Source: CAYWEM01 sp964457225 (GTDB lineage: Bacteria; Acidobacteriota; Aminicenantia; UBA2199). Taken from it: DNA of 64,000 bases. Within the stretch, counting starts at the first letter, position 1; every line of letters begins with the position of its first letter. This document shows, piece by piece, positions 46,107 to 58,000 of the stretch. The position numbers were made by a program, and so were the translations under genes. Location: NCBI GenBank assembly GCA_964457225.1, contig CAYWEM010000008.1, positions 75,531 through 139,530 on the forward strand, given 5' to 3'. The notes beneath the pieces were generated by a model that saw only the letters and a list, made by a program, of their open reading frames with translations, made no database searches and was not told the origin of the DNA.

Positions 46107-49100
46107 ATGGGTAAAGCGGCACGCTGTGCTTTTGGTTTGGCGGCAATTGCCTGCTGCCTGTTCCTGGTGTTCCCGGCTTTGTCCGTCCCAATCAATGCCT
46201 CTGACTCAGTGGCCCAGGGCCGGGTCCTGGTGCGCGGTTTGTCACTGCAAATTGATCCGCCGGCCCAAATTGTGCCGCTGAACACGGCAACCCTGGTTAA
46301 CACCGTCTTCAATGCCGGAGAAGCCGTTCTTGAAGCAGGCAGCCTGGTGCGCGGCGAGCTTCGCGGTCCCGGGATCAACGGCGCCCTGACCCTGGCCGCC
46401 TTGCCGGGCCACCCTTTCACCGTTCCCGGGCTGTCCCGGGCCGGAAATTACACCTTGTCGGATATCCGCCTGGAAAGCGGCGGCCGGGTACTGCTGGCCG
46501 CCGAACCGAGCCAGGCCCTGATCCAGGTCATGGAAATCATCGTGACCCAGGTGCAAACCCGTCCGCTCAGCCTGGACGAGATTCGTGAAAAGGGTATAGT
46601 GATCACCGACGACAACTTCACTTACTACAATTTCTCAGTCGGCCTGCTGATCGGCAGTGATGTGGTTCAGTTCGAACTGCCGGTTGTCTTCACTCCCCAG
46701 GGCATGCAGGTGATATCGGACCCGGGCGGCAGTGCCGGCCTGGGCTTCGGCGGCTGGGACCGCGAGCCCTTTCTACTCGAACTTGACTTGCCTGAATTGG
46801 AACTAAAAGATCCCATCGACAATGACCAGGGCTTTTCCGGTTTCATCCCGGGCTTGCTGGTCTTCAACAACCGGATCGGTTTTCTCAACCAGTTTTTCAG
46901 CGCCATGTTCATCATCGCCAACAATGCTCCGGAGGGTAGCCCCCTGCACCTGAAAGACCTGCAGGCCAGCCTGGTCCTGCCGGACGGCCTGCGTGAGACC
47001 CGGACCAATCCGCCGCGCCTGGCCGGCACCTCGATTCCGGTCCGCTGCCCGGGGCCGGACGGGATTATCGGGACCGCAGATGACCTCGACCTGATCCTGG
47101 CCGCTTTCAGCGGCCGGGCCGAGTTCCTGGCCGAGGGATTGAAAGAAGGCAGTCATACCTTGAGGATTGACTTCAACGGCACCCTGGGTGGTTTGCCGGG
47201 AGGTGACCTGCCCCTGAAGGGTTCGGCCCAGGGCGTGGTGGTGGTGCGTAATCCAAGTTTCGCCGTGACTTTCGCTCACCCGGAAGTGGTGCGGGCCGGG
47301 GAAGAGTACGACTTGTACCTGACCCTGACCAACACCTCGACGGTAAACGCCAACCTGGTTTCCCTGCAGTTGCCGGCCGCCCGCTTGATCGGCACCAGCC
47401 TGCTCAGTGAGGAGCGGATCGAGTTTGAAACCATTCCCCCCGGAGAATCAGGCCTGGCACATTTCCGCCTGCTGTCCCGCCAGACCGGCCGGGTCAGCGC
47501 TTCCGCTTTCGCCGCCGAGGGGCCGGTCCAGGGAAATATCATCCTGAGTGTCGGCGTAGGCGAGCAGGGGATTCCACTTTCGCCCGATACCCTGGTCCTG
47601 CCGGCCTATGCTTATGCATTGCCGGCCGATTTGGTCGAAGCGGCCCTGCTCCTGCTGGGCGAAGCCCATTCCCTGGCCCAGGCCCCGGCCGGTTCTCTCC
47701 CGGCCCACCTGCCGCATATTGCGAAAAGCACGGTCCAGGCGCGGGCCCGGGAGTTGATCGAAGCCGGGCAACGGATAGAATACGGCGATAAACTGCTCGA
47801 CTCCCTGGCCGTACTGTTGCTTGACTGGCTGGGCAGTCGTTTTGCCGATCTGTCTTTCGACAGTCTGCGCCGCTTGACCAGCAAGGGCGGACGACTGGCC
47901 GCGGCCGCGGCCGCGGTCTTGAACCAGGCCCTTGAAAGCCGCTCGCTGCTTGAATTACAAAGAGACCTGGCCCTGGCGTCATACTGCCGGTCGCCTTTCT
48001 TCTCCCTGGCCCTGGCCGCGCCCGCTCAGCTTGCCGAACTGCGCCTGAGTGATGAACGGGGCAATCGCCTGGGCGTTTTCGGAGCCGATTTTCTCAGGGA
48101 AATACCCCAGGCCGAATTCTTCGCCCTGGACGGCGGCCAGCAAGCAGGATCGCTGGTCCTGTTCGGCCGTCCGCCGGTCAACGCTCTCAAGGTCGAAATT
48201 TTCGGCCGCGAAAACGGTTTTTTTGACCTGGCGCTGGTTGTGCCCGAGGCCGGGGGACTGGTCCGGGTGATGTTCAGCGCGGTCGAGTGCCGGCCGGCAT
48301 CTCTGGCCCGCCTGGAGTACGACCAGGACAGTGATTCCTATCTCCTGTACTCCGATCTTGACGGTGACGGTAACATGGACTTCAGCCTGCCCGGCCAGCG
48401 CACTTCCCTGTCCCGACCCCAACTGCGCCTGCTGGGGGCTGTCCAGGATTGCCATGCCCATGGCCCGGGCCATGCCGTGGCCTTGCTTTTCAATCAATCC
48501 CTGGCCGGGACCGGGATAAAAAACCCGGCCAATTACGAGCTGGCAGGCAAGAAGGTCAATTCGGCCTTTCTGCAGGCCTCGGGCCGGGTGGTGATCATCG
48601 GCCTGGACAATCCGGTTTCGCCCTTTGTCGATACCCTGCTCAAGGTTTCCGGGCTGCATGACCTGGCGGGCGGGGAACTGGTGCCGGCGGAAATCAAGGT
48701 GCTCAGCACCATCAGGGTTCCGGGCGGCCTGGTTTCCGGCACGGTGAGCAATGCTTCCGGCCGACTGCTGGCCGGAGCGCAGGTCAGGTTGGCTTCATAT
48801 GATTCAGGCAATTCCAGGATTCTTGAACGCCTGACGGTCGCTACGGCCAGGACTGATGACGATGGCAGGTTCCAGTTCGATTTCGTCAGGATGTTGCCCG
48901 ATCCCTTCGAAATCAGCATCCAGGATCCGCTGAGCGGCAGAGTCGAAAAGATACGCAGTTCGATCCGATCTCACGGTCAGCGACTCCAGCTGGACATCAT
49001 CATGCGCGGCCGTGCCTCCCTGGCCGGCCGGACTCTGCTGGCCGGGGCCGCGACTCCCTTGCCCGGAGTCCAGGTCCAGGCACGGGTCCAGTACGGTTCG

Positions 49101-52100
49101 GAAGTCGAGTCCCATCAGGTGCGGACTGACAGTGCCGGAAATTTTCTTTTCCCGGATCTGCCCCTGGGCCGGATCGACCTCTTCGCCTTTGCCGGTGATT
49201 TGCAGGGCTTCCAGAATGCGGCGCTGGCCAATCCCGGAGAACTGGTGCGGGTGGATGTTCTGCTCGCTCCCGGCCAGGCAGGGGCCGTCAGCGGCCGGGT
49301 CCTGGCCGCTGACGGTCAAAGCCCGCTGGCCGTTGTCGAGGTGCGTTTGAAAAGCAACGGCCATGAATTCTCTTCGGGCCTCAGTGACAGCCAGGGCTAT
49401 TTCAGCTTTGCCCGGGTGCCGACGGGTCCTTTCAGCCTGGAAGCGATCAATCCTCTTTCCGGACGGGTCGGGGCCAGCTCTTTCGGCTCGGTTCAGGCCA
49501 ACCAGATGAGCGTCGTCAACCTGATCATGGCCGGAGGCGCCGCAGTCGGCGGCAGGGTGCAGAATCATGCCGGACTGCCGGTCCAGGACGCGATGGTCTG
49601 GCTCGTCAATACTCCGATTCATACTCAAAGCGACCAGGCCGGAGAATTCCTCCTGGAAAACGTGCCGCTCGGAAATTACCAGGTCAGGGCGTATGACCAG
49701 GCGCTCAAATTGCAGGCCGCTGCGTCGGTGAAACTGATCAGCGTCGGTCAGGAGGCCAGGGTCGTGCTGACTCTGCCGGATCCCGCGCCGCTCCAGGGCG
49801 GAGTTTCCGGCCGGGTTTTCGAGGCCTCCGGCGCTCCGGCTGGTGATGCCGATGTGTTCCTGGCGGATGGAAATTACATTTTCCGGGGCCAGGTCCGCAG
49901 CAGCAGTGACGGATCCTTTGCTTTTTCCGGGTTGCCGCCGGGCCATTACATCCTGGCGGCGCGAAGAGGGATCGATGGGGGAGCCTCCTGGTTCAGCCTG
50001 CAGTTCCCCGGGCATTTCCGACAGCAAGACATCCGTTTCTGCGGCCTGGGGGAGGTCGAAGTAAATACCTTTGCCGCGGACGGCCAGACCAGGGTAATGG
50101 CTGACGTTGAATTCAACTACTCGGTGATCAGGATTGAAGAAGGCGACAAGGTGGGAATCTGTGGGGAATCAACCCGACTGAGTTCCGGGGCCGGCGGCCG
50201 CCTGCTCTTCAACAACGTGCTGGCCGGCAGTTTCGGAGTCCGGGCCGCCAATGCCTTCTATCCGGGTGGAGCCTATGCCTCGGGCCGGGTGCCGGTTGAC
50301 GGCCGGGTTACAGTTGACCTGGTCTTCAAGCCGACCGGCAAAGTACGCGGCCTGGTCCTGGCTCCGGACGGGGAAAACCCGGTTCCCGGAGCCCTGGTCA
50401 AACTGCGGGCCGGTGAATTGCCCGAACAGGTCCTGACGGCCGATGAACAGGGCGGCTTCGAATTCACCCTGGTGCCGCCCGGGGCGTTTTCCGTTGAAGC
50501 CGCCGACCAGGTCAACGGCTATCTTGGACAAAGGCGTGGCTCCATGGGCATAGAGGGACAGATTGTCGAAATCGACCTGCGGCTGAAGGGCCGGGGCGAG
50601 GTACACGGCCTGGTCAGGCGCCAGGGCGAGCCGGTGCCCGCCGCCCGGGTCAGCGTGAAGTCCGTTGGATTTCCCGGCGAGGTTTTTGCCGCGCTCAGTG
50701 ACGGAGAAGGCCGCTTCCGGGTGGCCGGGGTTTCCGAAGGTGATCTGGTGGTCGAGGCCGAGGATCCTGTCTCGACCCTGGGCGGGCGTTCGGCCGGCCG
50801 GCTGACCGGCAACAACGGCTCCCTGGCCATAGACGTTGATTTAGAGCCGGCCGGCACGGTTCAGGGCCGGGTTCTTTCCGTGGACGGTCTGCAGGCAGTG
50901 CCCTCGGCTCAATTGGTACTCTATGTCCAGGGGCGGCAGGAGGCGTTCGGCTACGCCCTGAGCGATTCTTCCGGCTGGTTTGCCTTTTCCTTCGTGCCTC
51001 GCGGTTTGTTCAGGCTCGAAGTGCTGGAACCGGCTTCCGGCCGGACGGCCAGGAAAAACGGCCAGGTCGGTTTTGACGGAGAAACGGTTGAACTGAGTAT
51101 TGCATTGGAGGCCCGCGGCACGGTGAGTGGAACTTTCTCGGCCGGTTCAGGCCTTGACCCGATCGGAGGCGCCCGGGTGACCCTGGAAAGCAAGGGCAGT
51201 TTTCCCTACAGCACTCAAACCAGCACCGATGAATACGGCCGCTTCAGTTTTGTCCAGGTCAGCCAGGGCGATTTTACGGTGGAAGCCCGGGATGCCGCTG
51301 CACTCCGCTCCGGCCGAGCCTCGGGCCGTATCGAGTACGAGGAGCAGGCAGTGCTTCTGGACCTGCGGGCCGTGCCGGGCGGTGTTGTTCAGGGCCGGGT
51401 GCTGCGCTCCGACGGCAGTACTCCCCTGGCCGACGCCCTGGTAAAACTGGCTGACCGCCAGCTCAGGACTGATTCCTCGGGCTTCTTCCGCTTTGAATAC
51501 GTGCCGCTCGGTTCTTTCAGTATCCTGGCTTTTGACCAGAACAGCCTTGATCGCGGCCAGGCCTCGGGTTTCCTTTCTTTCGAGGACCAGCAACTGGAAA
51601 TCGAGATCATCTGCCGTGGCCTGGGCCAGGTCACCGGGCTGGTGGCCGACGCCAACGGCATTCCCTTGGCGGATATCCCGGTCGGACTGCGTTTCGGGCA
51701 GAACGGATATCTCGAATACGCCAGCAACCAGTCCGGAATCTTCAGTTTTCCGGGAATCCCGCTGGGCGGGTTCGAGCTTTCGGCCCGCCACCCCCTGAAC
51801 GGGCTGGGGGCCGCGGCCGCCGGAGTTTTAAGCACGCCGGGTGAAACGGTGCAGGTTGAACTGGTGCTCGAGGCTGCGGCAGGGCTGCGCGGCCGGGTGC
51901 TGGATCCGGAAGGCCTCAATCCGGCCGGCCAGGCCCTGGTCAGGCTGCAGCACCAGGGACAGACCTTTTTGCGCGCCGCCGATTCGGAAGGCCGCTTTGC
52001 TTTCGAAAACCTGCGGTTGGGAATCATCGGATTGCAGGTCGAGGGTTTTGCCGGGTCCGGGCTTTTCCGTACCCAGGTGCAACTCTCCAGCCACGGTCAA

Positions 52101-55030
52101 CTCGTCGACCTGGGCGACATCGTGCTGGACGGCCGGCCGCCCCTGGTCAGTTCGGTGTTTCCCGCGCATGGAGCCGCCGATCTGCCTCTGAACAGCCAGG
52201 TGAAGGTGCTTTTTTCCGAACCCATGGATTCCGATTCCCTGGGCGGCGCTTTTTCCCTGAGCGGCGGTCAGGGCCGGATTTCCGGCAGCCTGGTCATCGA
52301 TGCCGACGGCCGCGGCCTGAGCTTCTCCCCGCAGGAACCCCTGCCCGGTTTCACCGCTTGCACGGTCACGGTGGCGGCCACGGCCTGCGACCTGGCCGGG
52401 AATCCCCTGGCCGAACCTTTCACATCGTATTTCACCACTCTCGACAACGTTCCCCCGGCCGTGCTGGCCGTGGAGCCTGCGCCTAACGCTTTGCAGGTAC
52501 CGCTTTCGGCCGTGGTCAAGGTGGTTTTTTCTGAAGTTATCGATCGCTCGGCTTTCGGGTCGGCCAACATCCAGCTGTTGCGGGACGGTCAGCCGGTGTC
52601 CGGTACTGTCAGCTTCAACGAAGTCGGGGACAGCGCTTTCTTTGCTCCGGCTGCCCTGCTTTCCGATTCAAGCTACAGCCTGCGCGTCAGCGCGGTCCGC
52701 GACCTGGCCGGCAATGTCCAGGCCGCGCCTTATGTCAGCGTATTCCAGACCATCGACACCCTGCCGCCCGGCCTGGAATTACTGCCGCCGCCGGCCGGCA
52801 CCACCGTCAAGGAAGGCAGCAGCCAGAAGGTAACGGCCCTGGTCACGGACAGCGGCGATTTGGCCAATCTCTACTTTTTCATCAACGGTGAACTGCGAAA
52901 AACCCTGACCAAGGCTCCCTTTGAGTACAGCTTCACCGCACCGGACATCGCCGCTCTCGGCCAGGACAGTTTCCTGCTCGAGGCCCTGGCCGTTGACCGG
53001 GCCGGTAACCAGAGTCCGCGGCGTCAGCTGAGTTTTACCCTGTTGCCTGACTTGCCGCCGCAAGTGAGTTTCAGCGGTCCGGCCGACCCCCTGGTCAGGC
53101 CCGGCCAGCTGGTTACCTGCCCCCTGCAGGCCCACGATGACCTGGCTCTCAGGCAGGTGGTTTTCCGGGCCCGGGGCGGCGGCCTCGATTTCCAGAGCGT
53201 CAAGGATATCAACCTGGCCTCTTTCAGTCACGACTTCAGTTTTACCGTGCCGGCCGAAATCGCGCCCGACAGCCTGATCACGCTCAGCGCTGAAGCAACC
53301 GACAGCCGCGGCACCCGGGTACAGGCCGAAAACCGCTACCTGCAGGTGCCGCCCGACGACCTGCCGCCCGAAGTGCGCATCATCAGCCCGGCGGCCGGCA
53401 CGGCTTTCGATTTCAACGATGTAGTGCTGATCAGGGCCGAGGCCTCAGATGACCTGGGCCTCAGGCAGCTGCGCTTTTTCCGGGACGGCGATTTGCTGGC
53501 CGTCCTTTCGGCTCCGCCCTGGCAGTGCAGTTACCCGGCCCCGGCCCTCGAGCAGGATACTCTCCAGTTGATCAGAGTCGAGGCCGAGGATGTGTCCGGG
53601 AAAACCGCTTTCGATGAAGTCTCGATCACCGTCAGGAAGCTGGTCGACCCCGAGGCTCCGCAAGTGAGGATCATCGCGCCTGTTGACGGGGCGCCGGTAT
53701 TCCCGGGGGAAAACCTTAAAATCCTGGTCCAGGCCGAGGACGACCAGGGAATTGACCGGGTCGAATTGCTGGTCAACGATGAGTTGTATTCTTCCCTCGA
53801 GCAGGAGCCCTACGAGTTTGCCTGGACTGTGCCATCGGGCCTGACGGACGGCACTACGATCAGGCTGACCGCCCGGGCCGTCGACCTGAGCGCCAAGAGC
53901 GCGGTGCACGAGATAAACCTCCAGGTCCTGGAAGGCGTGCTGATTCCGGCCGGGACGGTCATCGAGGCCGATGACCAGAGTTACGACGGCCGCAGTGTGA
54001 TCATCAGCAACGGCGCGGTGACCATCAACGGCCGTCACGTTTTTCTGAACATGATCGTTTCGCAAAACGGTACTGTAAACCACGGCCCGGCTACCGTTTC
54101 AGCCACCCGGCGCAGTGATATCCTGGTTTCCGGCAAGTTGCGCATCGATGCGAGCAGTGCTTTGAACGTCAACGGCCGCGGTTACCTGGGCGGGGGCCGG
54201 GGCGACAACAACAGTGTTTCCGGCCGTACGCTGGGCAATGTCCCGGGCAGTGGAGCGGGCAGCGGCGGATCTTACGGGGGTTACGGCGGTCAAAATGCGA
54301 GCAATGCGGTCAACGAGCTTTACGGTTCGCTTTATTTGCCGGCCGATCCCGGTTCCGGCGGGGGTTGGACCGGCACAGGTAGTGGTTATTGGGGCGGCAG
54401 CGGCGGCGGGGTGCTGCAGTTGGAGGCCGGGGAACTCTTCCTGGAAGGCGGCATATNNNNNNNNNNNNNNNNNNNNNNNNNNNNNNNNNNNNNNNNNNNN
54501 NNNNNNNNNNNNNNNNNNNNNNNNNNNNNNNNNNNNNNNNNNNNNNNNNNNNNNNNGGCACGGCCGGCCGCAACGGCGGGGCCGGCACCGTTTACCTGCA
54601 GCGGGGCGAAAACCAGGGCGAACTGATCGTCGACAACAACGACACCCCGACTCCGAGCAATGCCTATTCGACTGTTTTACCGGCCGCTGGTCACGGGTTC
54701 AGCACCGGGCTCGAGCCTTTCCGCCTGCATAACATCAATGCCGCCTTCATCCCGGGAGCGCTGGCCGGTCTGCGCCTCAACCCCTTCCCGGCCGGGGACC
54801 GCTGTTTCAGTATAATCGGCAATGACGCCCGGACGCTGCAAACCGATCCCGCGGACGGCGACCTGACTCTCTATGCCCAGCCCGGTCAGCCCTACATCGG
54901 CGAGCATCACCTGCTGCACCTGCGGGTGCGCGGCCGGGCCCGGCTGTTCACCCTCGATCGCGTCAAGGTCGGCGGTGAAATCGAAGTCAGCCCCGGTTCA
55001 GCCCTGAAAGCGGAAAACGAGGAAAGATAG
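46107..55030 (+). CDS. Giant surface protein with about 13 carboxypeptidase-regulatory-like repeats (spans assembly gap)
   Basis: About 2,970 residues in total; GGAGG five bases before the ATG at 46107, two ATGs just upstream are less likely. Signal peptide 1-30. About 30-865: beta-rich region with Ig-like parts and a helical segment near 490-620. About 870-2000: some 13 CarboxypepD_reg units of about 87 residues, each starting V.G.V....G (VSGRVLAADGQSP, VQGRVLSVDGLQ, VTGLVADANGIP, LRGRVLDPEGLN). About 2010-2215: two SbsA/Big_5 Ig-like domains. About 2220-2640: Ig-like domains with PPQV/PPEV starts. About 2640-2780: beta-helix and Gly-rich tract, cut by N's (54457-54556). The C-terminal part resumes after the gap in a different frame and ends at 55030. 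Confidence 0.85.
54457..54556. other. Assembly gap (100 N) inside the giant gene
   Basis: Exactly 100 N's, the usual placeholder for a gap of unknown size. Codons before it start at positions divisible by three; those after it are in another frame. If one gene crosses, the true gap length must leave remainder 2 on division by three. The Gly-rich repeat around it probably broke the assembly. Confidence 0.95.
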
Positions 55031-55041
55031 GAGAGACTTTC

Positions 55042-58000
55042 ATGAACAACAAGCATATCCTGCTGGCGGGCTTCTGCCTGCTTTTAATGCTGGGCGCCGG
55101 CCTGCCGGCCGCCGAACTCAAGGTCGATTCGGCCGAAATTCAGGGCAGCCGCCTGGTGATCGTCTTTTCCGCCCCCCTGGACCGCGCTTCGCTCAGCTCG
55201 GACTCTCTTTTCCTGGTCGGCCGGAACGGCCGCCTGGGCCGCGATATCCAGTTCAGCAACCAGGACCGGCGTTTGATGGTGCGCCTGGGTTCGGCCAGTT
55301 TTTTTGAGCTCTTCCAGCCCCTGACCCTGGTGCTGACTCCGGATTTGCGTTCCAAAGACGGCCTGTCCCTGGCCAGGGGACTGGTCAAGGTTTTCAACCT
55401 GGTGGAACTGGTCAAGGCCCCGGCCAGGCCTTTCCTGCAGAAAAAGATCGTCAAGGTTTCCAGTGATCCGCGTATCGAACTGGAAGTACTGGAATTCCGT
55501 ATTTTCTGGAATCATTTCCGCCTGCCCGGACCGGGTTTGAAGATACTCGATATCCTGGAAAGGGAAGACTGGAAAAAATTCGACAAATCCTGGCGGCAGG
55601 AACTGCAGGACAAGGAGAAAAAGCACGGCAAGCTGGATAAAATCCAGCATGTGTCCATCCAGCCACCCCAGTTGACCGTCTCCGGGGTCAGTGACGGCCA
55701 GGTCAGTGATATGCCGCTGGTCATTACTTATTCAGCCGCGGATCCGAACAACGACCTGCGCCTGGTGCAGGGCCGCCTCGATTTTGCCGATTTCGCTTCC
55801 GGTTCCCTGGTCGAGCTCGGCGGTCCCCACTGGTTTTTTGCCCTGGCCGCCGATGCCTGGCACCTTTTTGACTATCGCTTCCTGCGCTTTTCCCTGGAAG
55901 ACGCCGCCCTGGAATTTATCAGCCTGAGTCCCGAGGCTGATTTCAGCACCCGGGATCCGGAGTTGACCGTGCAGGGAGAAGTGCGCGGCGCTGTCCGCCT
56001 GACCGTCAACGAGCGTGAGCTTCCCCTGCAGAACGGTCTGTTCAGAACAGTTTTCAGCCTGGAACCCGGGGCCAATCCCTTCCTGGTCACGGCCTATGAC
56101 CGGCGGGGGGAATCCCTGGCCAGGTCCTTCGTGGTCAATTACATTGAGGATGGTGATCCGCCGCAGGTCGTCATCGATCAGCCCCAGGCCGGCGCCTGGT
56201 TCAACCAGCCGGTCGTACCGGTTTCCGGCCGGGTCAGCGCCGCGGCCGAGCTCGTCACGGTCACGGTCAACGGCCTGCCCGCGGTTTTAAGCGGGGAAAA
56301 CTTTTCGCTCGAGGCCCTGCCCCTGGTTGAAGGCGCAAACCCGCTCATCGTGGAAGCCCGTGATGTTCTCGGCCGGATCGGCCGAGCCGAGATCGCTGTT
56401 TTTCTCGACACCCTGAGCCCGCAAATCACGGTTTTCGACCCTCAGCCCGGGGCCCTGCTCAATTTGTCACTGATCAACATCAGCGGCCGGGCCGGAGATG
56501 AAAACCTGCTCGAGGTGACTTTAAACGGCAGTCCGGCCCAACTGGCCGGCGAGAACTTCTATTTTTCAGGAGTGCCGCTCAGCGAAGGAGAAAACCAATT
56601 GCTGATCCTGGCCAGTGACCGGGCCGGGAACAACAGCCAGGCCTTGCTAGCGGTCAGCCTGGACACCGCCCCCCCCCTGCTGCAGATTGTCGAGCCCGCT
56701 GAAAACGCCTTGCTGAACCTGCCCCTGGTCACGGTGCGCGGTACGGTGCAGGACGCTCACCCGGTCGAAGTCAGGGTCAACGATCTGCCCGCCGAAATCA
56801 GCGGCACGACGTTCAGCTGCCGCCTGCCCCTGGTCCAGGGTTTAAACCAGGTCAGGGTGCTGGCCCGCGATCAGGCGGGCAACACTTCGCTGAGAACCAG
56901 GCAGGTCGAGGTTGACAGCCTGCCCCTGCAGATCAGCATTCTGTCACCGGTTCACGGCGAGCTGACCGGCAATGACCGGGTGGCGGTCCAGGGTTTGCTG
57001 AACAAGGAAAACCCGGTCGAAGTCACGGTCAACGGCCGGCCGGCCGTGATCAGCGGCGCGGCCTTTTCCCTGCCTGACCTGGTCCTGCAGGAAGGGGCCA
57101 ACATGGTTACCGTGCAGGCCATTGACCAGGCCGGCAACCGGGCTTCCCGGAGTATTGAGGTCATGGTCGACACCCGGGCTCCGCTGGTGGTTTACTGCTC
57201 GCCTCCGGACGGCGCCCAGGAAATCCCGGTGCAGGCCCGCCTCGAAATCGGCTTTTCCAAGGCCTTGAAGCCGGGTTCGCTGTCGGAAGACAACGTTTTC
57301 CTGAGCCGGGCTGACCATAGCCGCCTGCCCGGCTCTTTTGAGCTGATTGACAAGGTGCTCTGCTTTGTTCCAAGTATCCCCCTGCCCGACAGCGCAGTTG
57401 TGACCATGCATCTTGGCCCGGGCATCACCGACCTGGTCGGTAATCCGCTGGCCGCACCCTGGTCGGCCTCATTTCAGACCGTTGACCTGACTCCGCCGGC
57501 TGTTCCCCTGCTTGATTCATTGCCCGAGCGCACCAGCGCGGAGAGGCTGACTGTTTCCGGCCGGGCCGAGCCCGGGGCTGTAATCCTGGTCAACGGGGGG
57601 CAGGTGGCCGTGGAAACCACGGTCGATCAGGCCGGAGCATTCAGCGCTCAGGTCAGCCTGCAACCCAATCGGCTGAACCAGCTCCAGGTCCTGGCCCGTG
57701 ACCGGGCCGGCAACCAGAGCCTCCCGGCCCAGGCCGCGGTTATCCAGGAGGGCGCGGCTTTCATCGTGCTCGAGGCCGAATTCCAGGTCAATGAACTGCT
57801 GGTTGATTTTTCCCGGCCGGTGGACACGGCCAGCCTGAACAGCAGTGTTTTCCAGGTCAGTTCGCTCGAAGGCCAGGTCGCCGGTCAACTCAGCGCCCAG
57901 GACGGCCGGGTGATCTTCCGGCCGGCGGTCCAGCTTGAAAACCAGGCCTTTCTGCTGGAGATCGGCACTGCGCTCAGGGACAACGCCGGCAACCCGCTGG

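Noticed and set aside
54214..54732. Open frames running through the N gap
   Set aside because: They exist only because N's are read through; only the frames of the giant gene have coherent protein sequence on either side.
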